Positions 1 to 8,800 of a DNA stretch of 64,000 nucleotides are shown here, piece by piece (position 1 is the stretch's first letter; each line of letters begins with the position of its first letter). The notes beneath the pieces were generated by a model, which searched no databases, was not told the DNA's origin, and saw nothing but the letters and a program-made list of their open reading frames with translations. The stretch comes from Pseudomonadota bacterium (lineage in GTDB: Bacteria > Pseudomonadota > Gammaproteobacteria > Burkholderiales > Burkholderiaceae_C): contig JAFEEG010000023.1 of NCBI GenBank assembly GCA_018241225.1, forward strand, positions 1 to 64,000, written 5' to 3'. The position numbers and the translations under genes are program-made.

Positions 1-222
1 AGTCATTCAAGATGGTTGCTGTCCTACGGCCCCGACTATGCAGCGATGTTCCGTCGCGTGGCAGAGATTGCGGTGCAGATACTCAATGGCGCGAAGCCCG
101 GTGACCTGCCGATGGAGCAGCCGACAAAGCTCGAGTTCGTTGTCAATCTAAGGATCGCCAGAACCTTGGGCTTGACCATCCCGCGGAGCACTCTCCGTCG
201 GGCTGACGAAGTCATATTGTGA
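1..222 (+). CDS. ABC transporter substrate-binding protein, C-terminal fragment (gene starts outside the window)
   Basis: Open reading frame that enters from the left edge and stops at 220-222. About 73 residues remain. The motif LLSYGPDY followed by a helix and the segment ending QPTKLEFVVNLRIARTLG matches the C-terminal lobe of the ABC_sub_bind family (PF04392), periplasmic solute-binding proteins common in Rhizobiales and Burkholderiales; the last residues (ADEVIL) are also typical of the family end. In full-length members this part closes the second lobe of the ligand cleft. The ligand cannot be told from the fragment. The first Met in frame is internal and is not the start. Confidence 0.75.
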   Translation, partial: SHSRWLLSYGPDYAAMFRRVAEIAVQILNGAKPGDLPMEQPTKLEFVVNLRIARTLGLTIPRSTLRRADEVIL

Positions 223-465
223 GTCTCGGATCCTCGCGTGGTTCCGCCGCGCAGTGAACGTCGGCTACCTGGCGAATTCTGCGACGCGGCCGAGCGGCTC
301 CTCCTGGCCGCTATGCCAGACCTCAATGGCGATGCCGCCCACGACGAGCGCCCCCGACGTCCGCTCCCGGCGCTTCTTCAATCACAGCGAAGGTCCGCTT
401 CCGCGGTGGTCTATGCTGTGCGGGTGCCATTTTTTTCTGCCGCAATGGCTGCCAAAGGGGGAGCC

Positions 466-1146
466 ATGCCTTTTTTCGAACGTATTTCGATTTACCTCGC
501 AGTGGTGACCGTCATGCTGGCTTCTGTCCCCTCCATCGCTAGCGGTGGCGCACTGGAAAACCGTTTGCACGAGGCCGCCGAGCGCGGCAACGTCGCCGAA
601 GTGAGGGCTGTGCTCGCACAGGGCGCCAGCGTGGACGCCAGAGACAGCAGCGGCGCCACCGCTTTGCTGGTGGCCACCCACCACAACCAGGTGGCAGCGG
701 CCGAGGCACTGATCGCTGCCGGCGCCGATGTGAACGCCAAGGACCGCATCCAAGACAGCCCTTATCTCTATGCCGGCGCGCGTGGGCACAACGAGATCTT
801 GAAGCTGACGCTGGCCCATGGCGCCGATCTGCAAAGCACCAACCGCTACGGCGGCACGGCGCTGATTCCGGCGGCGGAGCGCGGCCATGTCGAGACCGTG
901 CGCCTGCTGATTGCGGCCGGCGTGGATGTGAACCATGTGAATCGCCTGCACTGGACGGCACTGCTCGAAGCGGTGTTGCTAGGCGACGGCGGGCCCGAGC
1001 ATGTGGACATCGTGCGCCAGCTTGTCGCCGCCAAGGCCGATGTGAGTCTGGCCGATGCCCAGGGTGTGACGCCACTGCAGCATGCGCGCCAGCGCGGTTA
1101 CCTGCAAATGGCCGAGCTGTTGGCCGCTGCAGGCGCCAAGAACTGA
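466..1146 (+). CDS. secreted ankyrin-repeat protein
   Basis: Encodes about 226 residues. The start at 466 is chosen because it follows a purine-rich AAGGGGGAG site and gives a clean signal peptide (hydrophobic core YLAVVTVMLASVP, then SIASGGA) of about 25 residues; upstream in-frame starts would bury it. The rest is about six ankyrin repeats, with typical GADVNAKD, GHVETVRLLIAAG and GVTPLQHARQRG elements from about residue 28 to the end. Ankyrin repeats bind partner proteins; an exported copy would act in the periplasm or outside the cell. No catalytic domain is present. The 243 bases upstream (223-465) carry no convincing gene. The partner is unknown. Confidence 0.85.
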   Translation: MPFFERISIYLAVVTVMLASVPSIASGGALENRLHEAAERGNVAEVRAVLAQGASVDARDSSGATALLVATHHNQVAAAEALIAAGADVNAKDRIQDSPYLYAGARGHNEILKLTLAHGADLQSTNRYGGTALIPAAERGHVETVRLLIAAGVDVNHVNRLHWTALLEAVLLGDGGPEHVDIVRQLVAAKADVSLADAQGVTPLQHARQRGYLQMAELLAAAGAKN

Positions 1147-1158
1147 GCGTTTTTCCAG

Positions 1159-1878
1159 ATGCGAGACCTGCTGACTGCCTATTTCTGGAGTGGCAGCGCC
1201 ATCCGCAGTCGAAGCGTGAGTGACGTCGTGCTATGGGGCACGGTCGATGTCCCTGCGCCCCCTGCACGTCTGGTTGCTGATTGGGAAAGGGAGACATCTT
1301 CGCGCTTGGGCTTGGAGCCCGGAGACGTCGAGGAATTGCCTTTGGCGCGAGCTCGTGCGCGCTGGCCGGACTACAAGCACTGCGTGCAGGCAGCGGGCGA
1401 TTGGACGCGCACGCTCGGACTGCCTGGGGTGCTTGCCTCCAGCGACGTCGCCCTCATGGCCTGCCGCGGCGCGAAGTACCACCACGACGGTGCGCAATAT
1501 GGAGGTGCGGCCTTTTGCAATCTCTTCCTGAGCGAGGACAGAGGCCTGGACTTGCACTTTCCATCTGCAGGCCATCGGATTCCCCTGACCCGGGGCACGG
1601 CTGTGATTTTCGATACTGGCCAGCCTCACGCCGTAATTCAGCGTCGCAGCAGTGGCTTTCATGTGGCCGACTTCGCGTGCGGCCAGGATTGCACCCAGGT
1701 ATTCCTGACCTGGGAGCTCTCCATCGAGGATGCCGATGTCGGGCGCGCACTTCGGGTCACCTTCGACAACGACCCCACGACCTCGTTGCAACTCGACGAA
1801 GGGCAAGTTTGGCTGAACGGCGCACCGGCCGATTTGTGCCCGGATTCCGGTCGGTGGCGCCATGCCGACTTGCGGTAA
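1159..1878 (+). CDS. 2-oxoglutarate/Fe(II) oxygenase-like protein
   Basis: Encodes 239 residues and starts 12 bases after the ankyrin gene, so the two may be co-transcribed. The centre shows a plausible jelly-roll iron site: KYHHDGAQYGG supplies an HxD-type His/Asp pair near residues 105-107, and GQPHAVIQRR about 55 residues later could supply the distal His and a 2-oxoglutarate-binding Arg. The spacing suits the 2OG-Fe(II) oxygenase fold (prolyl-hydroxylase-like). Flanking regions are not recognised and the substrate is unknown. No signal peptide is seen, so the protein is probably cytoplasmic. The family call rests on motif spacing alone. Confidence 0.55.
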   Translation: MRDLLTAYFWSGSAIRSRSVSDVVLWGTVDVPAPPARLVADWERETSSRLGLEPGDVEELPLARARARWPDYKHCVQAAGDWTRTLGLPGVLASSDVALMACRGAKYHHDGAQYGGAAFCNLFLSEDRGLDLHFPSAGHRIPLTRGTAVIFDTGQPHAVIQRRSSGFHVADFACGQDCTQVFLTWELSIEDADVGRALRVTFDNDPTTSLQLDEGQVWLNGAPADLCPDSGRWRHADLR

Positions 1879-1983
1879 GGCTGCACCGCGGTGTGCCCTG
1901 GCAATGTGGTCGGCGCACTCAACAGAGTCGGCGTCTTGCTAGCATTGGCTGATTAGACGACCTGTAGACAGACCTGAAGCCAT

Positions 1984-2240
1984 ATGACGAAGACATCCAA
2001 ACAAGCGGACAAGTTGAACAAGATGGTGCTTTGCGCTTCATGTGCCGGTGAATCCAGCGCGGCTGGCGCCGTGCGCCCGGGCACGCCGAGCTCGTTCAAA
2101 TCTCCAGTCGCAAGGTAGAGCGCAGCGACGGCCACACGTTCACCGTGACGAGCTACCGTTGCGACGCTTGCGGCACGCGGTGGGAGTACGAAAACGACAG
2201 GGCGAACCAACAGGCTGGCTGGTCAGTCGTCGGGGGCTAG
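1984..2240 (+). pseudogene. small zinc-ribbon protein split by a frameshift
   Basis: Two half-genes in different frames look like one small protein. From ATG 1984 one frame gives MTKTSKQADKLNKMVLCASC and continues to about 2080. From about 2080 the next frame gives an Ala-Glu-Leu-Val-rich strand, then SYRCDACGTRWEYEND and a stop at 2238-2240. Each half carries one CxxC knuckle (CASC and CDAC), as expected for a four-cysteine zinc ribbon of about 85 residues. The downstream frame is blocked by a TGA at 2049-2051, so the shift lies between about 2045 and 2085. One missing base would explain it. It could be a real pseudogene or an assembly error. Confidence 0.55.
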
Positions 2241-2326
2241 GCCTGCGGCCGCGCTCGCCAGGCCCTGGGGGTCGGGGTAGTGGCTATAGTCGCCCCGTTC
2301 AAGTCCGCTCCCGTGAGAGAAATCAA

Positions 2327-2617
2327 ATGCCAAAAGCCTACTGGATCAGCACCTACCGCGCCGTCAACGACGCCGACAAACTCGCCGCCTATGCAAAGCT
2401 GGCCGGTCCGGCGCTCACTGCCCACGGCGCGCGCTTCCTGGCACGCGGCGAGCCGGCCAAGGTCTATGAACAGGGGTTGATGCAGCGCACGACGCTGATC
2501 GAATTCGACAGCGTCGCACAGGCCCTTGCCGCGCACGACAGCCCCGAATACCAGGTGGCGCTGGCGGCACTCGGCAACGGCGTCGAGCGCGAGATCCGCA
2601 TCATCGAAGGCGCCTGA
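2327..2617 (+). CDS. DUF1330 family protein
   Basis: Encodes 96 residues. The start at 2327 (MPKAYWISTYR) is chosen because the family begins at this strand; a longer in-frame extension to 2042 runs over the zinc-ribbon remnant and is not coding. The sequence has the family pattern: an N-terminal strand with Y/W, a helix of the type DADKLAAYAKLAGPAL, GARFLARGEP, then a strand (TTLIEFDSVAQALAAHDSPEYQ) typical of the ferredoxin-like alpha/beta-barrel fold (PF07045). Function is unknown; members are small dimeric cytoplasmic proteins. A TATAGT hexamer at 2285-2290 could be its -10 box, but no good -35 is present. Confidence 0.85.
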   Translation: MPKAYWISTYRAVNDADKLAAYAKLAGPALTAHGARFLARGEPAKVYEQGLMQRTTLIEFDSVAQALAAHDSPEYQVALAALGNGVEREIRIIEGA

Positions 2618-2647
2618 CCTCCCCATTGTTTCCGTAAGCCGAACACT

Positions 2648-2669
2648 CCGGTTCCAACACCGGCGTTTT
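2648..2669 (+). terminator. weak candidate intrinsic terminator
   Basis: A five-base stem (CCGGT/ACCGG) with a six-base loop is followed by CGTTTT, 31 bases after the DUF1330 stop. The stem is short, so this is a weak call. Confidence 0.3.
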
Positions 2670-2713
2670 CGCCTGCGCGATTGGCTGCAAACTCCTCTCA
2701 CACGGAGACAGCA

Positions 2714-2899
2714 ATGAGTACGACATGGAGTTTCATCGGGGCCGGCGCAGTGGCGCTGGCCTGCGCGGCGGGGATCATCGGTGGCGAAGCGGCCAAGGGC
2801 GAGCTGCGCATTGCCGAGGCAGCCACATCCATCAGCGCAGGTTCGCAGGCGCTCGATCTTTTCGCGGCCCTGCCCGTTTCCCTCGAGTCCGCCCGATAG
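2714..2899 (+). CDS. small hypothetical protein with an N-terminal hydrophobic segment
   Basis: Encodes 61 residues. The start at 2714 is supported by a GGAGAC ribosome-binding site eight bases upstream. Residues 6-24 form an Ala/Gly-rich hydrophobic stretch (FIGAGAVALACAAGIIGG) that could be a single membrane helix or an uncleaved signal. The remaining 37 residues are mildly amphipathic. No family is recognised. It lies 38 bases ahead of the MalT-like regulator on the same strand and might share its transcript. Confidence 0.5.
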   Translation: MSTTWSFIGAGAVALACAAGIIGGEAAKGELRIAEAATSISAGSQALDLFAALPVSLESAR

Positions 2900-2937
2900 A
2901 CAGTCCACGCCACCCCTGACGCCAACGCGCCACGGGT

Positions 2938-5700
2938 GTGAAGGGGCATGCCGCAGAATCCGTTTCTGCCGTGCCCACCTCCCCCCGCATACTCGAAACC
3001 AAGCTCACGCCCCCGGTCTTCCTGGCCACCCAGGTGCTTCGCAGCGCCATCCACGAGCAGATCTCGGGCTCGGCCGCACGGCTGGTGCTGGTGCGCGCGC
3101 CGGCCGGCTTCGGCAAGACCACCGCCATGGCGCAACTGCGCGAGCACATGGACGCCCAGGGCATCGCCACCGCCTGGCTCACGCTGGACCGGGCCGACAA
3201 CGACGTCTCGCGCTTCCTGGGTGGCCTGGCCGAGGCCGTGCAGCGCCTGGGCATCGTCGAGGTTCCGGCCGGTCCCGCGCCCTTCGACGCCGTGGCGGCG
3301 CTGGCCGCGCATGACTCACCCTTCACGCTCTTCCTCGACGACTTCGAGGTGGTGCAGGAGCGCGCCGTACTCGGCGTTGTGCGCGAGCTGATCGACTACC
3401 TGCCGCGCCGCGGGCAGATCGTGCTGGGCTCGCGCAGCCTGCCCGACCTGGGCCTGGGGCGCCTGCGCGCGCGCGGCCAGCTGGTCGAGATCGACACCGA
3501 CCGGCTGCGCTTCTCGCTGGAGGAAGCGCGCGATTTCTTCGGCCTGCGGCAAGCCCAGGCTTCGCGCTCCATGCACCAGCAACAGGCGCTGAACGCCGAC
3601 CTGCTCTCGCGCCTGCACAGCAAGACCGAAGGCTGGCCGGCGGCACTGTGGCTGGCCTCGCTCGCGCTGGAGCGCCATGGCACCGAGACCACCGGCTTCA
3701 TCGATCGCTTCTCCGGCTCCGACCGCGCGGTGGCCGACTACCTGGCCGAGGATGTTCTGGCCCACCAGCCCACGGAGATCCGCGAGTTCCTGTTGCGCAC
3801 CAGCATCCTGCGCCAGCTTGACGCGTCGGTGTGCCAGGCCCTCAATCCGCATGCCGACAGCGCGGCCATCCTGGACCGGCTGGCCGCGGCCAACCTGTTC
3901 CTTACGCCGGTGCGCGTCGACAGCGGCAGCAGCGAGGAAGGGCCGGCCTGGCGCTACCACAGCCTGTTTGCCGACTTCCTGCGGGCGCAGCTGGCGCGCG
4001 AGCGGCCGCAGGAGCTGGCGCGCCTGCACCTGGCCGCCTCGGGCTGGTACGAATCTCGCGGCCGGCCAGTGCCCGCCATCGACCATGCCATCGAGGGCGG
4101 CGACCATCCCCACGCACTGGCCTTGCTCGAACAGTTTGCCGAGCAGTTCCTGGAACAGGGCCGCATGCGAATGCTGGCGCGCTGGTTCGCAGCCATCCCG
4201 CAGCCGCTGCTGCGCGAGCGGCCGATGCTGCAGCTCATTGCGCTGTGGGCCATCTGCTTCACGCACGGCCCGTGGGACGCCATGCGCATGCTGCAGGAAT
4301 CGGGCAGCCTGGACAGCCCCGTGCCCCAGGTGCGCAGCAACGCCCACACGCTGATCCCGCTGCTGCTGGCCATGCAGGACAAGCACGACGACGCCTACGA
4401 GGCCGGCCGCCAGAGCCTGGCGCGCCTGCCCACCGGGCTGGCCTTTGCCGAGGTGGTGCTGCTCAACGTCATGGCCCACATCCTGGCGGTGCGCGGCGAC
4501 CCGCACGAGGCGCAACGCCTGCTGGAGGCCGCGCGGCGCGAACAAGGCAACAGCACCTTCAACCGCATGTACACCGAGTCCCTGGCGGGCCTGTTCGACC
4601 TGCACGAGGGCCGCTTGCGCCAGGCCACCGCCCGGCTGCGCATGGCGGTGGACTCCACCCATGCCGTGACCTACAACCACAGCCACGGCAACGCCTGGGC
4701 CGGCGTGCTGTATGCCGGCGCGGTGTACGAGACCCATCAGTTGCTGCAGGCCGAGCACCTGCTCAACGCCTACCTGCCCCTGGCGCGCGACGTGGGCCTG
4801 CCCGACCACATGATCCTCAGCCACGTCATGCGCTCGCGCATTGCTTTTCACGCGGGCGACATCGACGCCGCGTTCCAGGCGCTGACCGAGCTCGAATACG
4901 TGGGCCACCAGCGGCAGCTGCCACGCGTGGTGTCGGCGGCCAAGCTGGAGCGCTCGCGCATGCTGCTGCTGCAGGGCAACGGCCCCGCATCGCGCGACGA
5001 GCTGCGGCGCGCCGACGACCCGCAGTTGTGGGAGCGCGAGCGCCGCCAGCAGTTGCCGGCGCACGACCTGGACTACTTCGCGCTCGCCCAGGCGCGCTGG
5101 GAAATCGCCTTTGGCGACGCCAGGGCCGCACTCGCGACCCTCGACGCCGAACTGCATGCCGCACTGGGTTCCAACCGCAACCGCCGTGCCCTCAAGCTGC
5201 GGGTGCTTCGGGCCCTGGCCCTGCAGCGCACAGGCGAGACGCAGGCCGCGCTGGACGAGATCGGCGCGGTGCTGCAGACGGCCAGCCAGGAAGGCTTTGT
5301 GCGGCTGATCCTCGACGAAGGGCCGGCGGCGGGCGCCCTGGTGCACCGCTACGCCAACGCCGCGCGCGCGCAGGGTGACAGCGGCGCCGGCAAGGCCCTG
5401 GGCAGCGACCCGATCCTGGCCGACTACCTGCAGCGACTGCTGCAGATCGTGGGCCCCATCGCACTGCCCGCCGAGGCCGAGGCGAGCCCCGGCCCCACCA
5501 GCACCGAGCCGCTCACGCTCAAGGAAATCCGCGTGCTGCAACTGCTGGCCGAGGGCTACTCGAACAATGCCATGGCCGAGAAGCTCTTCGTGTCCGACAG
5601 CACCGTGCGCACGCACCTGCGCAACATCAACACCAAGCTGGACGCCAGGAGCCGCACGCAGGCGGTGGCCATTGCCCGCAAGCTGGGCATGATCCGCTAG
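2938..5700 (+). CDS. MalT-like LuxR-family ATP-dependent transcriptional regulator
   Basis: Encodes about 920 residues with the MalT/LAL layout. A STAND-type NTPase comes first, with Walker A APAGFGKTT near residue 55 and Walker B FTLFLDDFEVV near 125. A winged-helix region and a long TPR-like helical sensor follow (about 350-830). The protein ends in a LuxR-type helix-turn-helix in the last 65 residues (LTLKEIRVLQLLAEGYSNNA, then VRTHLRNINTKL). Such proteins are usually activators that need ATP and an inducer. The start is uncertain: GTG 2938 gives the longest form, GTG 2971 is a close alternative, and neither has a clear Shine-Dalgarno site. It lies 115 bases upstream of the giant adhesin gene, its likely target. 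A paralogous architecture occurs at 34715-37453. Confidence 0.9.
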   Translation: MKGHAAESVSAVPTSPRILETKLTPPVFLATQVLRSAIHEQISGSAARLVLVRAPAGFGKTTAMAQLREHMDAQGIATAWLTLDRADNDVSRFLGGLAEAVQRLGIVEVPAGPAPFDAVAALAAHDSPFTLFLDDFEVVQERAVLGVVRELIDYLPRRGQIVLGSRSLPDLGLGRLRARGQLVEIDTDRLRFSLEEARDFFGLRQAQASRSMHQQQALNADLLSRLHSKTEGWPAALWLASLALERHGTETTGFIDRFSGSDRAVADYLAEDVLAHQPTEIREFLLRTSILRQLDASVCQALNPHADSAAILDRLAAANLFLTPVRVDSGSSEEGPAWRYHSLFADFLRAQLARERPQELARLHLAASGWYESRGRPVPAIDHAIEGGDHPHALALLEQFAEQFLEQGRMRMLARWFAAIPQPLLRERPMLQLIALWAICFTHGPWDAMRMLQESGSLDSPVPQVRSNAHTLIPLLLAMQDKHDDAYEAGRQSLARLPTGLAFAEVVLLNVMAHILAVRGDPHEAQRLLEAARREQGNSTFNRMYTESLAGLFDLHEGRLRQATARLRMAVDSTHAVTYNHSHGNAWAGVLYAGAVYETHQLLQAEHLLNAYLPLARDVGLPDHMILSHVMRSRIAFHAGDIDAAFQALTELEYVGHQRQLPRVVSAAKLERSRMLLLQGNGPASRDELRRADDPQLWERERRQQLPAHDLDYFALAQARWEIAFGDARAALATLDAELHAALGSNRNRRALKLRVLRALALQRTGETQAALDEIGAVLQTASQEGFVRLILDEGPAAGALVHRYANAARAQGDSGAGKALGSDPILADYLQRLLQIVGPIALPAEAEASPGPTSTEPLTLKEIRVLQLLAEGYSNNAMAEKLFVSDSTVRTHLRNINTKLDARSRTQAVAIARKLGMIR

Positions 5701-5704
5701 AGGT

Positions 5705-5724
5705 CATGCCCCAGCGGGGGCATG
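5705..5724. promoter_or_regulatory. 8-bp inverted repeat upstream of the adhesin gene
   Basis: CATGCCCC and GGGGCATG form a perfect eight-base stem around a four-base loop, starting four bases after the regulator stop. There is no T-tract, so it may be an operator or a structured 3' end rather than an intrinsic terminator. A second palindrome, TTACGTAA, follows at 5730-5737. Confidence 0.4.
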
Positions 5725-5815
5725 TGACATTACGTAACAGTCTTGGCGCAGTAAAGCTCCTCTGCGAGACTCCAGACGGCACAAACGTGTGTGCCCCAAG
5801 AAGGAGTTGGGATCT

Positions 5816-8800
5816 ATGGTGGATTCGATTCGCGGCCAGGCAAGAGATTCGATCTTGCGGCCGCGCGCACATGCGCTGGCGCTGGAACCTCGCATCATGT
5901 TCGACGGTGCGGCTGCCACCGCTGCAGACCAGCATCACAACCAGGACACGCCGGCATCCACCGCCGGCGCAACGGCCGACCCCGCCACGCGCAGCGCCGA
6001 GTCCGCGGCACCTGCCGCAGCGGCCGGCAATGCGTCGGCGCCGGCAGCGCCCGCGCCAACGGCCCAGGCCCCCGCACTGAACCTGGTCGTGGTCGATTCG
6101 CGCGTCGAAGGGCGCGACGCGCTCACAGCCAACCTGCCGGCCAATTCACGGCTGCTGGTAATCGACACCCAGACCAATGGCCTCGCGGCCATTTCCGCGG
6201 CGCTGGCCGAACTGGGCCACGTCGATTCCATCCAGATCTTCTCGCACGGCACTTCAGGCCAGTTCACGCTGGGCAACGCCACGCTCACCGCCGACAGCCT
6301 GCAGGCCAATGCGGCCATGCTGACGGCCTGGCGCGGCGAGCTGAACGCAGGTGCCGACATCCAGCTCTACGGATGCGACATCGGTGCCGGCACGCCGGGG
6401 CGCGCGCTGGTCAACGAGCTGTCCTACCTCACCGGTGCGGACGTGGGTGCGTCCAGCGACGCCACCGGCAGCGCATCTGCCGGCGGCAACTGGAACCTGG
6501 AGGTCGTCAGCGGCGTCATCGACAAGCCGCTGGCACTGGGCGCCGAGGCGGCGGCCTCCTTCACCGGCCTGCTGGCCGACGCCGCGCCCACGGTCACGCT
6601 GGACAGCGGCGGCAGCGACGTGCTGCTGGGCAACCAGGCGCAGTTCACCGTCAATTTCACGAACGGGTCCACCCAGGTCGGCTACGCGCCTTTCATCGAC
6701 GTCTTCCTGCCAGCCACCGGAAAGGACGGCAACGACGGCGTGACCTTTGCCTCGGCCAGCTATCTCGGCCAGACGCTCACGCCCAGCGTGGTCACCTTCG
6801 ATGCCAACGGCAATGCCACCCATCCGCTGGCGCGCGACGCCAACGGCAATCCGGTGGTCATTACCGCGGCCAGCGTGGGCATGCGCGCGGGCGACCAGAT
6901 GGTGGTGATCTCCCTGCCCTACGGCAGCGTGGCGAACGACCAGCCGGTGATTCCCATCAATGTGCGGGTCAACCTCAGCAACCTGGCCGACACCGCCTAT
7001 TCCAACGGCAACCCGGACCTGGGCATTGCGGTGCGCGGCGGCTTCGAGTTCGGCAACGATGCGCTGAACAACCCCAAGCAGGACCCCAGCCTGATCGGCA
7101 CGGGCCTGGTGAACTACAACGTGCACCCCACGGTGCTGACCTTCGACGAGACCATCAACGCGCCCGAGGGAGAAACGGCCACCGGCCCCAATTACGGGCG
7201 CACCCTCACCGTCACCGCCACGCCCGCACCGGGCCAGACGCTGACCAATGTGGTCGTCACGCAGAACCTGCCCGACACCATCCAGGTCACGGCCATCACG
7301 CCCGGCGCCGGCGGCACCCTCACCTCCATTACCCTGCACGACGGCACGGTGCTGACGGACCCGACCGACATTGCCAACGCCATTGCGGCAAACGACTTCA
7401 TCGACTCGTTCTCGGTCACCTACGCCACGCTGTCGGGGGCGACCAGCACCGTGGTGTCGTTCTACGTTCCCGATGCCGATGCGCAAGGCGCCGCCATCCT
7501 CGACCCGCAGACCGGCGCCCCGCGCACCATCACCGTCGATGCGGCGCAGGCCACGGGCCAGTGGGTGCCGCTGGACCCGCGCGACCTGACGCCGCCGGCC
7601 ACCTCGATCGACTTCAGCGCCACGGGCGACGACACCACGTTCGTGGCCAAGTCCATCGCGCTGATCAAGCAGAGCACGCTGCAGACCGACGTAGGCCACG
7701 CGGGGCTGACCCCCGGCGACACGCTGGCCTACCAGCTGGACATCACCATCTCGGACTTCTATGTCTTCGGGCGCAACCTGGTGCAGGAAGGCCAGTTCTT
7801 GGTGCGCGACCAGCTGGGCGACGGCCAGACGCTCAGCGGCACGCCCACGCTGACCATCTGGATCGGGAACACCCAGAGCACGATCACCCTGGTCACCAGC
7901 TCGACCGTCAACGGCGACGGCACCACCTCGCTGGTGTTCGACATCGCACAGTCGCTGGCCAACGTGGATGCGCTGCGCGCCTACCTCAACGGCGACCTGG
8001 CCATCGACGCCAACCAGCTGGGTGCCACCCGCGCCCGGATCAACTACAGCGCCGTCGTCGGCCAGAGCTACACGCCACCGGCGGGCGCGCCGCACAGCGC
8101 CATCAACGAGGGCGACTCGGTCGGCAACAACTCGGTGGTCACCGCCACCATCCTCGACGGCCCGGTCAGCGTCGCGGGCGACCAGACCGACGGATCGTCG
8201 TCCACCGCCACCGTTCCCACCAGCAACGTCGACATCCAGCTTGTATCGGTGAACAACGGCGCGCCGCCGCCCGACGTCGAGCTGCGCCCCGGCGACCTGG
8301 TGACCTTCCGCCTGAGCTACGACCTGGTCACCGGCGACTACGAATCCTTCAGCCTGAGCGCCTACCTGCCCCAGCCCCTGTTCAACCTGGGCGGCATCAC
8401 CTGGGCCACCGGCAACCGCGACGGGCAATGGCAACTGGGCGCGGGCAACACCAATGCGGGCAGCGCGCCGACGGTCACCACGGGGCCCGGCAACTCGGTG
8501 CTCTTCACCTTTGCCGACTACAGCACCACGGTCAACGGCAGCCGAATCGAGGTGGAGTTCACCCTGCGCGTGGGCGACCAGCCCTTTGCCGACCAACGTT
8601 CGCTGAGCGTGCTGGGGCAGTCGAGCCAGCTCACCACGCTGACCGACCAGCGGCTGGTTTCCTCGGACGTGGCCAACATCGCCTCGGTGGCCGAGCCTGT
8701 GCTCGACATCAAGCACGGCGTGGTCTCCAGCAGCAACGGCACGGTGACGGGCACCACCGGCACCTGGGCCGCACCGGGCAGCGGCGGCGTGCCCTTCAGC

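Noticed and set aside
238..465. Possible small coding frames (238 and 254) before the ankyrin gene
   Set aside because: Two frames overlap with no domain, no ribosome-binding site and no agreement on which would be coding; the signal peptide fixes the real start at 466.
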